NCBI GenBank assembly: GCA_016719395.1
Contig: JADJZF010000002.1
Location: forward strand, 248,001 to 312,000
Reading direction: 5' to 3'
Source of the DNA: Candidatus Amarobacter glycogenicus
GTDB taxonomy: Bacteria > Chloroflexota > Dehalococcoidia > Tepidiformales > Tepidiformaceae
DNA: 64,000 bases
Shown in pieces: positions 26,367 to 34,788 of the stretch; position 1 is the first letter of the stretch; each line of letters starts with the position of its first letter. Below the pieces are notes generated by a model. The model saw nothing but the letters and a program-made list of their open reading frames with translations. It was not told the DNA's origin and searched no databases. Both the position numbers and the translations under genes were made by a program.

Positions 26367-26762
26367 ATGGCTGACCAGTACTTCTATGGCACCGGCCGCC
26401 GCAAGACCGCCGTCGCGCGCGTCCGCCTCTACCCCGGCAACGGTGCGGTCGTCGTCAATGGCAAGCCGCTCGAAGAAGTGTTCTCGCGCGATTCCCACCG
26501 CGCCGAGGTCCTCTCCCCACTCACCCGCCTGGGCCGGGAAGGTCGCTTCAGCGCCCAGGTGAAATGCGATGGTGGCGGCATCTCCGGTTGGGCAGGCGCC
26601 ATCCAGATGGGTATCGCCCGGGCGCTCGTCGCCAGCGACCCCAACGTCAAGCCCGCGCTCAAGCGCCCCGAGAACCTGCTCACTCGCGACTCCCGCATGA
26701 AGGAGCGCAAGAAGGCCGGACTCAAGCGGGCCCGCAAGGCGCCGCAGTTCACCAAGCGCTAA
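26367..26762 (+). CDS. rpsI: 30S ribosomal protein S9
   Basis: S9 reaches P-site tRNA with its C-terminal tail. The 131-residue product has FYGTGRRKTAVARVRLYPGN, the KPLEE loop, GISGWAGAIQMGIARAL and the diagnostic ending KKAGLKRARKAPQFTKR. It is the last gene of the translation superoperon and is followed by the hairpin at 26796. Confidence 0.97.
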   Translation: MADQYFYGTGRRKTAVARVRLYPGNGAVVVNGKPLEEVFSRDSHRAEVLSPLTRLGREGRFSAQVKCDGGGISGWAGAIQMGIARALVASDPNVKPALKRPENLLTRDSRMKERKKAGLKRARKAPQFTKR

Positions 26763-26795
26763 GGCCCCAGCCCTTAGCTGTCAGGCACAATGCGA

Positions 26796-26819
26796 AAGCC
26801 CCTCCACGTGGAGGGGCTT
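26796..26819. terminator. Perfect hairpin between convergent genes, likely two-way terminator
   Basis: AAGCCCCTCC, loop ACGT, then GGAGGGGCTT: a perfect 10-bp stem with the A and T ends giving some bidirectional character. It lies 33 bases after rpsI and 49 bases beyond the end of the convergent desaturase-like gene. The T-run is short, so efficiency is uncertain. Confidence 0.7.
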
Positions 26820-26868
26820 CGTGTTCTCCGGTTCGTTGTCGTTGCCACGCATTGCCCTTCGTGCGGCG

Positions 26869-27714
26869 TCACGCACGCGCGGAAGCGGCTTCGGCCGGTT
26901 CGGAGCCGCTCCCTGCCCCCCGGAATGGGTACTTCATCTGTCCGAAGAAGCCGGTTGGGATGGCTTCGCCGGCCACGCCGAATTGCATAGGCTGGACGCC
27001 CTTCGGCAGGTACAGGGTGCCGTGAAGCCGATCGATCCACGGGAATAGCCCGGCGTAGTTCTTGTTCAGACCCTGCACTTCGCTCGTATGGTGCCAGCGG
27101 TGGTATGTCGGGCTGGCGATCACCTGCCGCAGCGGCCCGAAGGTCCATGAAACATTCGCATGCAGCATCACCCCGTACAGCGTCAGCACCGGCACATATG
27201 CCGCGAACGCCACAGGGCTGAACCCCAGGAAGAGCAGCGGCAACGCGACCACAACGTTGCTGGCGATGTCGTTGATGGGGTGGACACGGACGGAGGAGAG
27301 CCAGTCGAGGTCCGTCGAGGAATGATGGATCGAGTGGAACTTCCAGAGCGTGCCTACTGTATGGAAGGCGCGATGCTGCCAGTAACCCAGGAAGTCGCCC
27401 AGCAACAGGATCCCCCCGACCTGGGCGACCAGCGGCAGTCCCGTCACCCATGTCTCGCGCGGGCTAACTCCGCGAAGTTCGTCCGTGGGGATGGGCGACA
27501 TCACAAGCGCCCCGAGCGACATGATCGCGACAAAGACCACGACTCCCGAAAGCAGCTTCCCAAGGGTTGGCTGCCAGGCAAACCAGGCGAGGTCCGTCCG
27601 CCATCCCCGCCGGAGGCGCCGTTGCCCACGGATGGACGGCCAGAACCGTTCGACAATACCGAACCCGACGCCCAGCAACAGCAACCCCACGATCGGGCCT
27701 ATCAATAGTTGCAT
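26869..27714 (-). CDS. Sterol desaturase / fatty acid hydroxylase family membrane protein
   Basis: These di-iron membrane enzymes hydroxylate or desaturate lipids. From the ATG at 27714, preceded by GGGAGGAG, the protein has 281 residues and at least four hydrophobic segments. The histidine boxes that hold the di-iron centre are all present: HRAFH, HSIHH and HRWHH, with a further conserved His in VRVHPIND. A longer upstream reading crosses the intergenic region and is rejected. Substrate cannot be told from sequence. The gene is divergent from the response regulator. Confidence 0.85.
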   Translation of the reverse strand: MQLLIGPIVGLLLLGVGFGIVERFWPSIRGQRRLRRGWRTDLAWFAWQPTLGKLLSGVVVFVAIMSLGALVMSPIPTDELRGVSPRETWVTGLPLVAQVGGILLLGDFLGYWQHRAFHTVGTLWKFHSIHHSSTDLDWLSSVRVHPINDIASNVVVALPLLFLGFSPVAFAAYVPVLTLYGVMLHANVSWTFGPLRQVIASPTYHRWHHTSEVQGLNKNYAGLFPWIDRLHGTLYLPKGVQPMQFGVAGEAIPTGFFGQMKYPFRGAGSGSEPAEAASARA

Positions 27715-27841
27715 TTGGAGCACTCCTCCCGCCCGCAACGTCGCTTCGTTCGCGGACTCCGGCTCATCGTCTCGCCCGGAGTTCACGAAACTGTCACAGC
27801 TGCCATTGCGTTTCAGTGGCGCAGCCACCGACCATTCGAGT

Positions 27842-28531
27842 GTGCAAACAATCCTGGTCGTAGAAGACGAACGCGACTTGAACGACCTGCTCGTTGAACA
27901 GCTCGGCCGGGCAGGCTATGCGACGCGCCAGGCTTTCGACGGACGGACGGCCGTTGAAGAGGTCCGCGCCGGCGGTGTCGACCTCATCCTGCTCGATTGG
28001 ATGCTCCCGGTGCTGGACGGTGTTTCGGCGCTCCGGGAGATTCGCGCGTTCAGCCTCGCGCCGGTGCTCATGCTCACGGCGCGCGGCCAGGACATCGACA
28101 TCGTGAACGGCCTCGAGGCCGGGGCCGATGACTATCTCTCCAAGCCAACCCACGTCCGCGTGCTCCGCGCCCGAGTTGCGGCGCTACTGCGGCGCGCGGG
28201 GACGCCCCGCCTTCCGGTCGCGGAGCCGGCGTCACCCGAGGTCCTGCACCATGGCGGCTTCGTCGTCCACCGTGCGGACCGCACCGTGGACTTCCGCGGC
28301 GCAACCCTCGAACTCACACCGACCGAATTCGACCTCGTCGAGCTGCTCTGTTCGAATCCCGGTCGAGCCTTCAGCCGCGAATACCTGCTCGAACGCATCT
28401 GGGACGAAAGCGAGGCAGTCGGTCCCCGGACGGTCGACACGCACGTCCAGCGTCTTCGAAAGAAGCTGGGCGATGGCGATTCCACCATTCAGACCGTCTG
28501 GGGCATGGGCTACCGCGTGAAGGCCGGCTGA
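27842..28531 (+). CDS. OmpR/PhoB-type response regulator
   Basis: The 229-residue protein has a receiver domain starting ILVVEDERDLNDLL. Its acidic pocket is E8/D9, the phospho-acceptor is D52 (LILLDWMLP) and the conserved lysine is K101 (LSKP). A C-terminal winged-helix DNA-binding domain follows (LELTPTEFDLVELL; GPRTVDTHVQRLRKKL; GMGYRV). The GTG start at 27842 is chosen because the receiver fold begins immediately; a long upstream open frame is antisense to the desaturase gene. It overlaps the kinase gene by one base, so the two form a two-component system. The signal is unknown. Confidence 0.92.
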   Translation: MQTILVVEDERDLNDLLVEQLGRAGYATRQAFDGRTAVEEVRAGGVDLILLDWMLPVLDGVSALREIRAFSLAPVLMLTARGQDIDIVNGLEAGADDYLSKPTHVRVLRARVAALLRRAGTPRLPVAEPASPEVLHHGGFVVHRADRTVDFRGATLELTPTEFDLVELLCSNPGRAFSREYLLERIWDESEAVGPRTVDTHVQRLRKKLGDGDSTIQTVWGMGYRVKAG

Positions 28532-30198
28532 TGCTCGGGTGGATTGGCCGTCGCTTGCGTTCGATGCGCTACCTCCTGGTCTGGCCGGCCGTGACCGCCT
28601 ACAGGAAGCGGGCCAGGCGAAGCCTCCGCTGGCGGTTGGCCGGTTACAACCTCGCCACCCTCGTCGCGGGGCTGGCGACCGCCCTTATCCTCGTTGGCGC
28701 GCTCGCCGCCGCCGGGGCTTCGGCCAGGCGGTACGCGGAAGAGGAGCCCGCGGACGACGCCAGGGTGGTCGCCGCGTTCCTCGTCAGTACCGGCCTCATC
28801 AATCCCGGCGACCGAACCGGCACGGAAGACCTCGGGCCGGTCCTCGCCGCGCTCGCCTCCGGCCAGGTACCGCTCTACCGCGGCCCGGATCGTGACCAGT
28901 TCGATGTTCGGCCGAAGCAGTTCCTCCAGGGTGTCAGCGGCATCGCCATCATCTCCCCGGACTCGGAGGTGCCGGAAGTTGTTGCGGGAGAGTTCTCCGG
29001 CGCTCCGGCAGCGCTCGAAGCAGTGGTCGCAGAGGCTCGTGAAGGGCGCACGGGTCTGCGCGGGAACTCCCGTCTCGATGGGGGCTCCGGCGTGGGAGCC
29101 TACCCGGTCGTCGATTCCGCCGGGACCGTCAGAGCCGTTGTCATCGTCGAGAAGTCCGATATCCAGGCGCCACAGGGCGCTCGTGCCATCGTTCGAGCCG
29201 AGGTCCGGCCCGTGGTCATGAGCGTCTGGGTGGGCAGCGTTGTCGCGGCATTTCCTGGCCTTGCCGTCGCCGTCTTGCTGGCGGTGGCCGCCGCGCGTTC
29301 CGTCGGCGGCCGCATCCGGGATGTGGCCGGCGCCGCCGAATCGCTCGCAGGCGGCTCGCTGGCGTCGCGCGTGCCGGTCCGCGGCGAGGACGAAGTTGCC
29401 TCCCTCGCCGGGAGCTTCAACCTCATGGCTGAACGGCTGCAAGAAACCATGGCTTCCGTCGAGGCTGAACGTGCCCGCGCCGTCGCCCTCCTCGATGCGA
29501 ACCGCCAGCTTGTCGCCAACGTTTCTCACGAGCTGCGGACACCCGTCGCGCTCATCCGCGGCCAGGTCGAAGCCCTCGAAGACGAGTCTCCCGCCAATCC
29601 GCGCGTGGAAATGGCACTTCGTGAGACTGCGCGGCTTGAGTCTCTCGTCTCCGACCTGTTCCAATTGGCGAGCGCCGAAGCCGGTGCTCTCAGGTTCGAT
29701 ATCGCGCCTGTGGACCTGGCCGTGGTCGTCCGTGAGAGCATCGCGCCCCTGGTGGAACTCGCCCGCCGCGATGCCCGGGTCGCTGTCGCTCTCGAAGCGC
29801 CCCAGGCCGTGCTGGCGTTGGCCGACTCGGGACGGCTGGCCCGCGTCATCCAGAACCTCGTCCGCAACGCCATCCGCCACGTCCCCGAAGGAGGCATGGT
29901 GCGGGTCGTCGTGGGCGCTTCCGGCACGATGGGAACCATTTCGGTGAGCGACACCGGCGCTGGCATCGCCCTGGAGGACATGCCCCACGTCTTCGAGCGC
30001 TTCTACCGGGGCGAAGCGTCTCGCAACCGGGACAGCGGTGGCGCCGGGCTCGGACTCGCCATGGCGAAGGAGTTCGTCGAGGGGATGGGTGGCGCCATCA
30101 GGGTCTCCAGTCCTCCGGGTGAGGGCGCGACTTTCACCGTCTCCCTGCCGCTCGCCGCCGCCGATTCACCTGCTCGTCACGCGCCGGCTACCGACTGA
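28531..30198 (+). CDS. Membrane sensor histidine kinase
   Basis: The partner kinase of the upstream regulator, 555 residues. An N-terminal membrane helix (about 34-60) is followed by an extracytoplasmic sensor of roughly 160 residues and a second helix near 228-255. A HAMP domain comes next, then the dimerisation/phospho-acceptor motif NVSHELRTPVALIRGQ with His333. The ATPase domain shows its N box (NLVRNAIRHV), G1 (SVSDTGAGI) and G2 (GGAGLGLAMAKEF). The start overlaps the regulator stop (TGATG). The sensor region has no recognised ligand domain. Confidence 0.92.
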   Translation: MLGWIGRRLRSMRYLLVWPAVTAYRKRARRSLRWRLAGYNLATLVAGLATALILVGALAAAGASARRYAEEEPADDARVVAAFLVSTGLINPGDRTGTEDLGPVLAALASGQVPLYRGPDRDQFDVRPKQFLQGVSGIAIISPDSEVPEVVAGEFSGAPAALEAVVAEAREGRTGLRGNSRLDGGSGVGAYPVVDSAGTVRAVVIVEKSDIQAPQGARAIVRAEVRPVVMSVWVGSVVAAFPGLAVAVLLAVAAARSVGGRIRDVAGAAESLAGGSLASRVPVRGEDEVASLAGSFNLMAERLQETMASVEAERARAVALLDANRQLVANVSHELRTPVALIRGQVEALEDESPANPRVEMALRETARLESLVSDLFQLASAEAGALRFDIAPVDLAVVVRESIAPLVELARRDARVAVALEAPQAVLALADSGRLARVIQNLVRNAIRHVPEGGMVRVVVGASGTMGTISVSDTGAGIALEDMPHVFERFYRGEASRNRDSGGAGLGLAMAKEFVEGMGGAIRVSSPPGEGATFTVSLPLAAADSPARHAPATD

Positions 30199-30249
30199 CC
30201 GCCCCCCGGCTCGCCCTCGCCATCCGATCCTCACAGCGGTGGATGCTCG

Positions 30250-30804
30250 ATGAACAAGGGCCTCTTCGTGCTCGTTGCAGGCGTCGTTGGCGCTGGCGTC
30301 CTCGCCTATACCAGTTCGGGGGGCAGTGCCGCGCGTCCGGAAGGCACTGAGTCGCCCACGGTCGCTGCGACGAAAGAGGTGGCCCACTCCGGCAAGACGA
30401 AGACCACCACCCCTTCCCCCGTCGCGAGCCAGTCGCCTTCTGCCAGTCCGAAGCCTTCTGCCACGCCCGCGCCGCCCAGGCTCACGCTATCGCAGGTCGC
30501 TGCCTTACCCCGCCCCGCCGGCTCCACGTCCGGGGGCAGCACGAGTGCCGGCAGTGGAGGGCGGTCCGCCGCGACCGAACCGCCCGCGTCGACCACGGAG
30601 CCAACCTCCTCACCGGCTGCCCCGGCGACTCCCTTGCAGGGCACGCCCCCTTCCGAGCCATCTGCCACACCCACCCCGCTGCCAGCTACGCCCGTGCCCC
30701 AGCCGACCGCGACGGTGAATCCCAACCCCTGGCCCATCGCGACGCCGCCCACACTGCCGCCCTATCCCGATGCCGGCCTCGCCCCTCACCCTCCGAGCGA
30801 GTAA
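30250..30804 (+). CDS. Exported Ser/Thr/Pro-rich low-complexity protein
   Basis: The 184-residue protein starts with a hydrophobic export or anchor segment (KGLFVLVAGVVGAGVLAYTS). The rest is almost wholly Ser, Thr, Pro, Ala and Gly with many TP and PTP repeats, like glycosylated or wall-spanning linkers. No folded domain is seen. It lies 51 bases after the histidine kinase on the same strand and may share its transcript. Function unknown. Confidence 0.6.
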   Translation: MNKGLFVLVAGVVGAGVLAYTSSGGSAARPEGTESPTVAATKEVAHSGKTKTTTPSPVASQSPSASPKPSATPAPPRLTLSQVAALPRPAGSTSGGSTSAGSGGRSAATEPPASTTEPTSSPAAPATPLQGTPPSEPSATPTPLPATPVPQPTATVNPNPWPIATPPTLPPYPDAGLAPHPPSE

Positions 30805-30938
30805 ATCCTCGCGCTCCATGCGCGCTCCATGCGCGCTCCGCCGTCCCGTCCGGATTTCGTTTGCGGCCGCGCCTGGCGAACACGGCACGCCACTGGCTCC
30901 TGTGCTATCGTCGCAACTTCACTGAAGGAGCGTTCACT

Positions 30939-31388
30939 GTGGCTGCCGAGTACAAGAAACCGAACCTGCCGGTCCGGGTCATGAACGCCTCGATTGGAGT
31001 CGTCATCCGGCTCGGCCTGAGCCCCCAGGGCGGTCAGCTGCTCACCGTCCGCGGCCGCAAGTCCGGCAAGGACATGTCGACACCCGTCAACCCGATGGCA
31101 TTCGAGGGCGTCGAGTACCTTGTTGCCCCACGCGGAGACACGCACTGGACGCGCAACCTTCGCGCCGCGGGCGAAGCACAGCTGCGGCTTGGGCGGAAGA
31201 AGCGCCGCATCCGCATAGTCCACGAACTCGCGGATGCCGAGAAACCGCCGGTACTCCTCGCCTACCTCGAGCGTTGGGCCAGCGTCACGAAGAGCCACTT
31301 CGGCATTCCGTGGCCCAATCCCGGTGAGGCCGACATTACTCGCGTCTGCGCGCGCACGCCGATGTTCCGGATCGAAGACCTGGGCTAA
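30939..31388 (+). CDS. Deazaflavin(F420)-dependent nitroreductase family protein
   Basis: GTG at 30939 has AAGGAG at ideal spacing and gives 149 residues. The pattern LLTVRGRKSGKDMSTPVNPM, then EYLVAPRGDTHWTRNLRAAGEAQLRL (about residues 55-80), matches the Ddn/PNPOx-like split-barrel family, whose members use F420 or related deazaflavins to reduce diverse compounds. Whether this organism makes F420 cannot be judged here. The last four bases overlap the convergent EthD gene. Confidence 0.75.
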   Translation: MAAEYKKPNLPVRVMNASIGVVIRLGLSPQGGQLLTVRGRKSGKDMSTPVNPMAFEGVEYLVAPRGDTHWTRNLRAAGEAQLRLGRKKRRIRIVHELADAEKPPVLLAYLERWASVTKSHFGIPWPNPGEADITRVCARTPMFRIEDLG

Positions 31389-31759
31389 TCCCCGGGCACA
31401 ACTTCCCACTCTTCGCCGTACCACATCGGCGAGTTCGGCAAGTCGATGAAGTTGCGCTCGTCTTCGAGCAGTTCGGCGGCGGCGGCCCGGGAGGCCTCGC
31501 TGCCGGCCCGGGGATCGGCCCGGTTGAACCAGAGCTCGGCGATGCCGTCGAACGGCTCCGGAGCGCCTCCGTTCCTCGCTTGCATGCGGGCATGCAGCTC
31601 ACGGTCTTGGAGCGTTCGCACCTGGACATACCGCTTGATCCCGAGGAGCTCGGCGCGTTCCCGCACCAGCGGCGCATGCACCGTCCGCCAGTACTGGGAG
31701 AACTCGTCCCAGCTCAATCCAGGTTTTCGGCGAAGGCAAAACGTCAGCTTCGTCAGCAT
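31385..31759 (-). CDS. EthD domain-containing protein
   Basis: The 124-residue protein has the EthD-type ferredoxin-like fold pattern: LTKLTFCLRRKPGLSWDEFS near the start, the HAPLVRERAELLGIKRYVQV core, and FDGIAELWF. EthD proteins accompany degradation clusters and often act as small isomerases, decarboxylases or stability factors; the exact role is unknown. It is on the minus strand, just downstream of the VOC gene with a gap of 18 bases, suggesting a two-gene operon. Confidence 0.75.
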   Translation of the reverse strand: MLTKLTFCLRRKPGLSWDEFSQYWRTVHAPLVRERAELLGIKRYVQVRTLQDRELHARMQARNGGAPEPFDGIAELWFNRADPRAGSEASRAAAAELLEDERNFIDLPNSPMWYGEEWEVVPGD

Positions 31760-31777
31760 AGAGAAGGGCCTCCTGGG

Positions 31778-32215
31778 CTACGTGTGCAGGCGCGCGCCGG
31801 GGTTCCGGTAGGGCACGAACTCGGTGAGGACGCCGTGGACACCCTGCGGGTAAAAGAACGCCGCGCCGGCTCGCGGGCCGAGGTCCACCCGCCGGAGGCC
31901 CTGGTCGGTCAGCCGAGCCGCCTCTTCTTCCACGTCGTCGACCGCGTAGCCGATGTGGTGCAGTCCAGGGCCCCGCTTGGCCAGGAACTTCGCCGCGCCA
32001 CTCGTCGCGTCTTGCGGCACGATGATCTCGATCACCGTGTCGCCTTCACCCACTTGCAGGAAGTAGTTCATCGTCCGTTCGGGCTTGAAGTATGAGCCGG
32101 TCTCACCCGCTCCCTTCCAATCGGCGATCGGGAAACCCAGCTTTTCCAGCAGGACTGCCCGAGCTTCTTCCCACGATGGCGAAACTAGCCCGATGTGATC
32201 GATTCGGCGAATCAT
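31778..32215 (-). CDS. VOC family protein, methylmalonyl-CoA epimerase-like
   Basis: ATG at 32215 gives 145 residues beginning MIRRIDHIGLVSPSWEEA. The two betaalphabetabetabeta modules carry the likely metal ligands: His in DHIGLV, His in LHHIGYAVDDVEEE and Glu in VLTEFVPY. The overall layout matches methylmalonyl-CoA/ethylmalonyl-CoA epimerase rather than glyoxalase I. The mutase gene at 62332 would give it a partner, though 30 kb away. The upstream in-frame ATG overlaps the divergent ThuA gene and is rejected. Confidence 0.65.
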   Translation of the reverse strand: MIRRIDHIGLVSPSWEEARAVLLEKLGFPIADWKGAGETGSYFKPERTMNYFLQVGEGDTVIEIIVPQDATSGAAKFLAKRGPGLHHIGYAVDDVEEEAARLTDQGLRRVDLGPRAGAAFFYPQGVHGVLTEFVPYRNPGARLHT

Positions 32216-32330
32216 TCGCAGCGCCTCCAAGGTCTCCGCGGAAGCGTAGTCAAGCGCGGCCTTCGCGTCGACCGGGTTCCCAACTCGCCCGGAACCCGCT
32301 AGATTCGCGCTCCAACCGAGGAGGATCGCC

Positions 32331-33149
32331 ATGTCCCAGCTGCCCGCCCGCGCTCACGTGATTTGCGGTGGATTCCCGCCCGGCCAGCCGGCCGGCCACG
32401 ACCACGATTATGCCCGGCTGCGCTTGCTCGAACTGCTGGCTGACCAGGAGATCCACGCCTCGACCGCGAACGACTTCGTTGATATCGAACGCTGGCTGCC
32501 GATCAGCCGGCTGCTCATCACCTACGTGGCCGGGCCATACCCCGGACCGGACCAGGATCGAGCCATCCGCGCCTGGATCAATGCCGGTGGTCACTGGCTC
32601 GGCCTCCACGGGACCACCGGTGGTCGTGCCGTCCGGCTCGATAGCCCGAACGACCGTCGCCGGGCGATGGCCCGCCTCGAACACCACGAAACCCTTGGCG
32701 GCTTCTTCCTCAACCACCCGCCCGTTCGCAGGTTCCAGGTGAAGGTCCACAGTTCGGACGACCGCCTCACCGAGGGCCTTCCAGAGACCTTCGAGACGAT
32801 CGACGAACCGTACATGGTCGAATGCAGCGACCCGAAGGCCCGCGTCCTCCTCACCGCCGAACTCGGTCCCGACAACTCCCCGCGTGGCTTCGGCTTTCAG
32901 TACGAGAAGGACACAGCCCTCCTCCCCGACGGCAAGACCCGCGTCATGGGCTACACGCGCGATGTCGGCGAAGGCGGTGTTACCTACGTCGCGCTCGGCC
33001 ACTGCCACACACCCTCCACCAATAGTCAGCCCTTCGTCGATACGAGCGTGGACCCAGAAGGCAAGACCCCGCCTGTCGTCCGCACCACGTGGGAAACGGC
33101 GGCCTACACCCGGCTCCTCCGCAACAGCATGGTCTGGGGAATGGGCTAG
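32331..33149 (+). CDS. ThuA-like domain protein
   Basis: The 272-residue protein resembles ThuA/trehalose-utilisation domains, a class-I glutamine-amidotransferase-like fold often attached to carbohydrate enzymes. Supporting segments are AWINAGGHWLGLHGTTGG (nucleophile-elbow region), LGGFFLNHPPVRRFQVKVH and VTYVALGHCHTP near the end. A GGAGGA site lies before the ATG. No sugar-metabolism neighbour is present, so the function is not assigned. Confidence 0.6.
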   Translation: MSQLPARAHVICGGFPPGQPAGHDHDYARLRLLELLADQEIHASTANDFVDIERWLPISRLLITYVAGPYPGPDQDRAIRAWINAGGHWLGLHGTTGGRAVRLDSPNDRRRAMARLEHHETLGGFFLNHPPVRRFQVKVHSSDDRLTEGLPETFETIDEPYMVECSDPKARVLLTAELGPDNSPRGFGFQYEKDTALLPDGKTRVMGYTRDVGEGGVTYVALGHCHTPSTNSQPFVDTSVDPEGKTPPVVRTTWETAAYTRLLRNSMVWGMG

Positions 33150-33164
33150 GCGGCAGGGAGGCCT

Positions 33165-33989
33165 TTACATCCCGCCGGCACCCTGCATCTCGGCCACACG
33201 TTGGGAAAACAGCTTGCCCGTCGTCAGTCCACCTTCCACCGGAATGCAGATTCCCGTGACGAAACTGGAGGCCTCGCTCGCTAGCCAGAGCGCCGCGTTC
33301 GCAACGTCGTTCGCGTCGCCGGAACGCGGGATCGGCTGTGCCGTGGCGAATCCTGCGCGCAGCATCGGGATGAGCGCCTCCGCCGCTTCCTGGGTCATCC
33401 CACCGGCTCGCCCAAAGATCGCGGTCGGGATGGCCCCTGGCGCGATCGCATTCACGCGAATGTTGGACTCGCCTACTTCGTTCGCGATCACACGGGTGAG
33501 ATGAATCACGGCCGCTTTCGATGCCGAGTACATGCTGCCCCCGTAACCCACGCCAAGCCCGGCGATGCTCGCCGTGTTGATGATGACGCCCGATCCCTGG
33601 CGCTTCATGACCGGCACCGCATGTTTCATCCCGAAGACCACGCTGCCGAGCAGGATGTCGGTGACCTCGCGGAACATCTGCGGCGTGAGGTCCTCGATCA
33701 GCCCTTCCGCGTGGCCGCGGCCGGCGTTGTTGAACATCACGTCGAGCCGCCCGAACTTCTCGACCGCGTGGCCCACCGCTCCCTCGATATCGTCTTCGTT
33801 CGTCACATCGGTGTGCCGGTAGCTCGCGGATGGGCCGAGTTCCTCAACCATTCTCGCTCCCCGCTCGTCCTGGATGTCCGCGAGAACGACCTTCGCCCCT
33901 TCGGCCACGAAGAGCCGTGCCGTGGCGGCGCCGATGCCGCTTGCGGCGCCGGTGATCACCGCCACCTTTCCCTCGATTTGCCCAGCCAT
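33165..33989 (-). CDS. Short-chain dehydrogenase/reductase (SDR)
   Basis: An NAD(P)-dependent oxidoreductase of 274 residues. It has the Rossmann glycine motif VITGAASGIGAATARLF, an Asp after beta-2 (LADIQDERG) suggesting NAD preference, NNAG, the catalytic Ser in NTASIAGLG and Tyr-x3-Lys in YSASKAAV. A GGAGGAG site precedes the ATG. It lies 51 bases downstream of the TetR gene on the same strand, so the regulator may control it. Substrate unknown. Confidence 0.9.
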   Translation of the reverse strand: MAGQIEGKVAVITGAASGIGAATARLFVAEGAKVVLADIQDERGARMVEELGPSASYRHTDVTNEDDIEGAVGHAVEKFGRLDVMFNNAGRGHAEGLIEDLTPQMFREVTDILLGSVVFGMKHAVPVMKRQGSGVIINTASIAGLGVGYGGSMYSASKAAVIHLTRVIANEVGESNIRVNAIAPGAIPTAIFGRAGGMTQEAAEALIPMLRAGFATAQPIPRSGDANDVANAALWLASEASSFVTGICIPVEGGLTTGKLFSQRVAEMQGAGGM

Positions 33990-34040
33990 AGTTCTCCTCC
34001 GGGTAGTTGTGATCCCAAAGCCGCCCTCCGGCGGCCGACG

Positions 34041-34667
34041 TCATGTGGTCTTGCGCGCCGCCTGCAGGAAGAAGTCCGTCATCTCCCGCGTGTACTTTTC
34101 GATGTCGAGCTCGGGGTTGGCGCTCAACTGCTGGCCGAAAGCATCGATGGCACTGCGGAGGATCACAGCCACGATGCGTGAGTCGAACTGCCGGAACTCC
34201 CCCGCTTGCTGGCCCCAGTCGAATATCGCCGCAGTCCCCTGGATCAGCGGTTCGGCATCGTCGATCTGGTAGACCGGAAGGCCGTCAGCCCCCCGGAAGT
34301 TCGCGACGATGTCGCCGATCGCTCGCGTCTCGCCCCGGTGCTCGGCGATGTACGCCAGGTTGCTGGTGATATACCGCTGGAGCAGTTCCGTGGCGCTCGG
34401 GGCACCCTCCAGGCGGCGCATCATCTCCACATGCCCCGCTACGTAGAAGGTATCGACGACCGCGCGGACGAGTTCGTCTTTCGTTGCGTAGTAGTAGCCG
34501 ATGACGCTCTTGCTGACGCCCGCACGCTTGGCGATTTGCGCCAGCGAGGCGTTGATATATCCCAACTCCGCGATCGTCTCCGTCGCTGCCGCCACGATCT
34601 GCGTCCTGCGCGCGGCCTCGATGAACGTCGGCTGTTCTCGGACGACCGTACTGGTTTTCGTACGCAC
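34041..34667 (-). CDS. TetR/AcrR family transcriptional regulator
   Basis: From GTG at 34667 the product is 208 residues: an N-terminal helix-turn-helix (IVAAATETIAELGYINASLA; IAKRAGVSKSVIGYYYATKD) and a helical ligand-binding domain. The open frame extends further upstream, but over bases shared with the SPFH gene and without family similarity, so the shorter start is preferred; a TTG two codons earlier is equally possible. It probably regulates the adjacent SDR gene. Confidence 0.85.
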   Translation of the reverse strand: MRTKTSTVVREQPTFIEAARRTQIVAAATETIAELGYINASLAQIAKRAGVSKSVIGYYYATKDELVRAVVDTFYVAGHVEMMRRLEGAPSATELLQRYITSNLAYIAEHRGETRAIGDIVANFRGADGLPVYQIDDAEPLIQGTAAIFDWGQQAGEFRQFDSRIVAVILRSAIDAFGQQLSANPELDIEKYTREMTDFFLQAARKTT

Positions 34668-34788
34668 GGACAAAAAGTAGTCCAGGCGTCCAATTTTTGC
34701 AACCGGCCGCTTCCCGGCGCGAGTCGCCACCCCTGACCCGCGCTGCCAAGGGGTGACTTCTCCGCGCCGGGACGGCCGCGGCCGGGGC

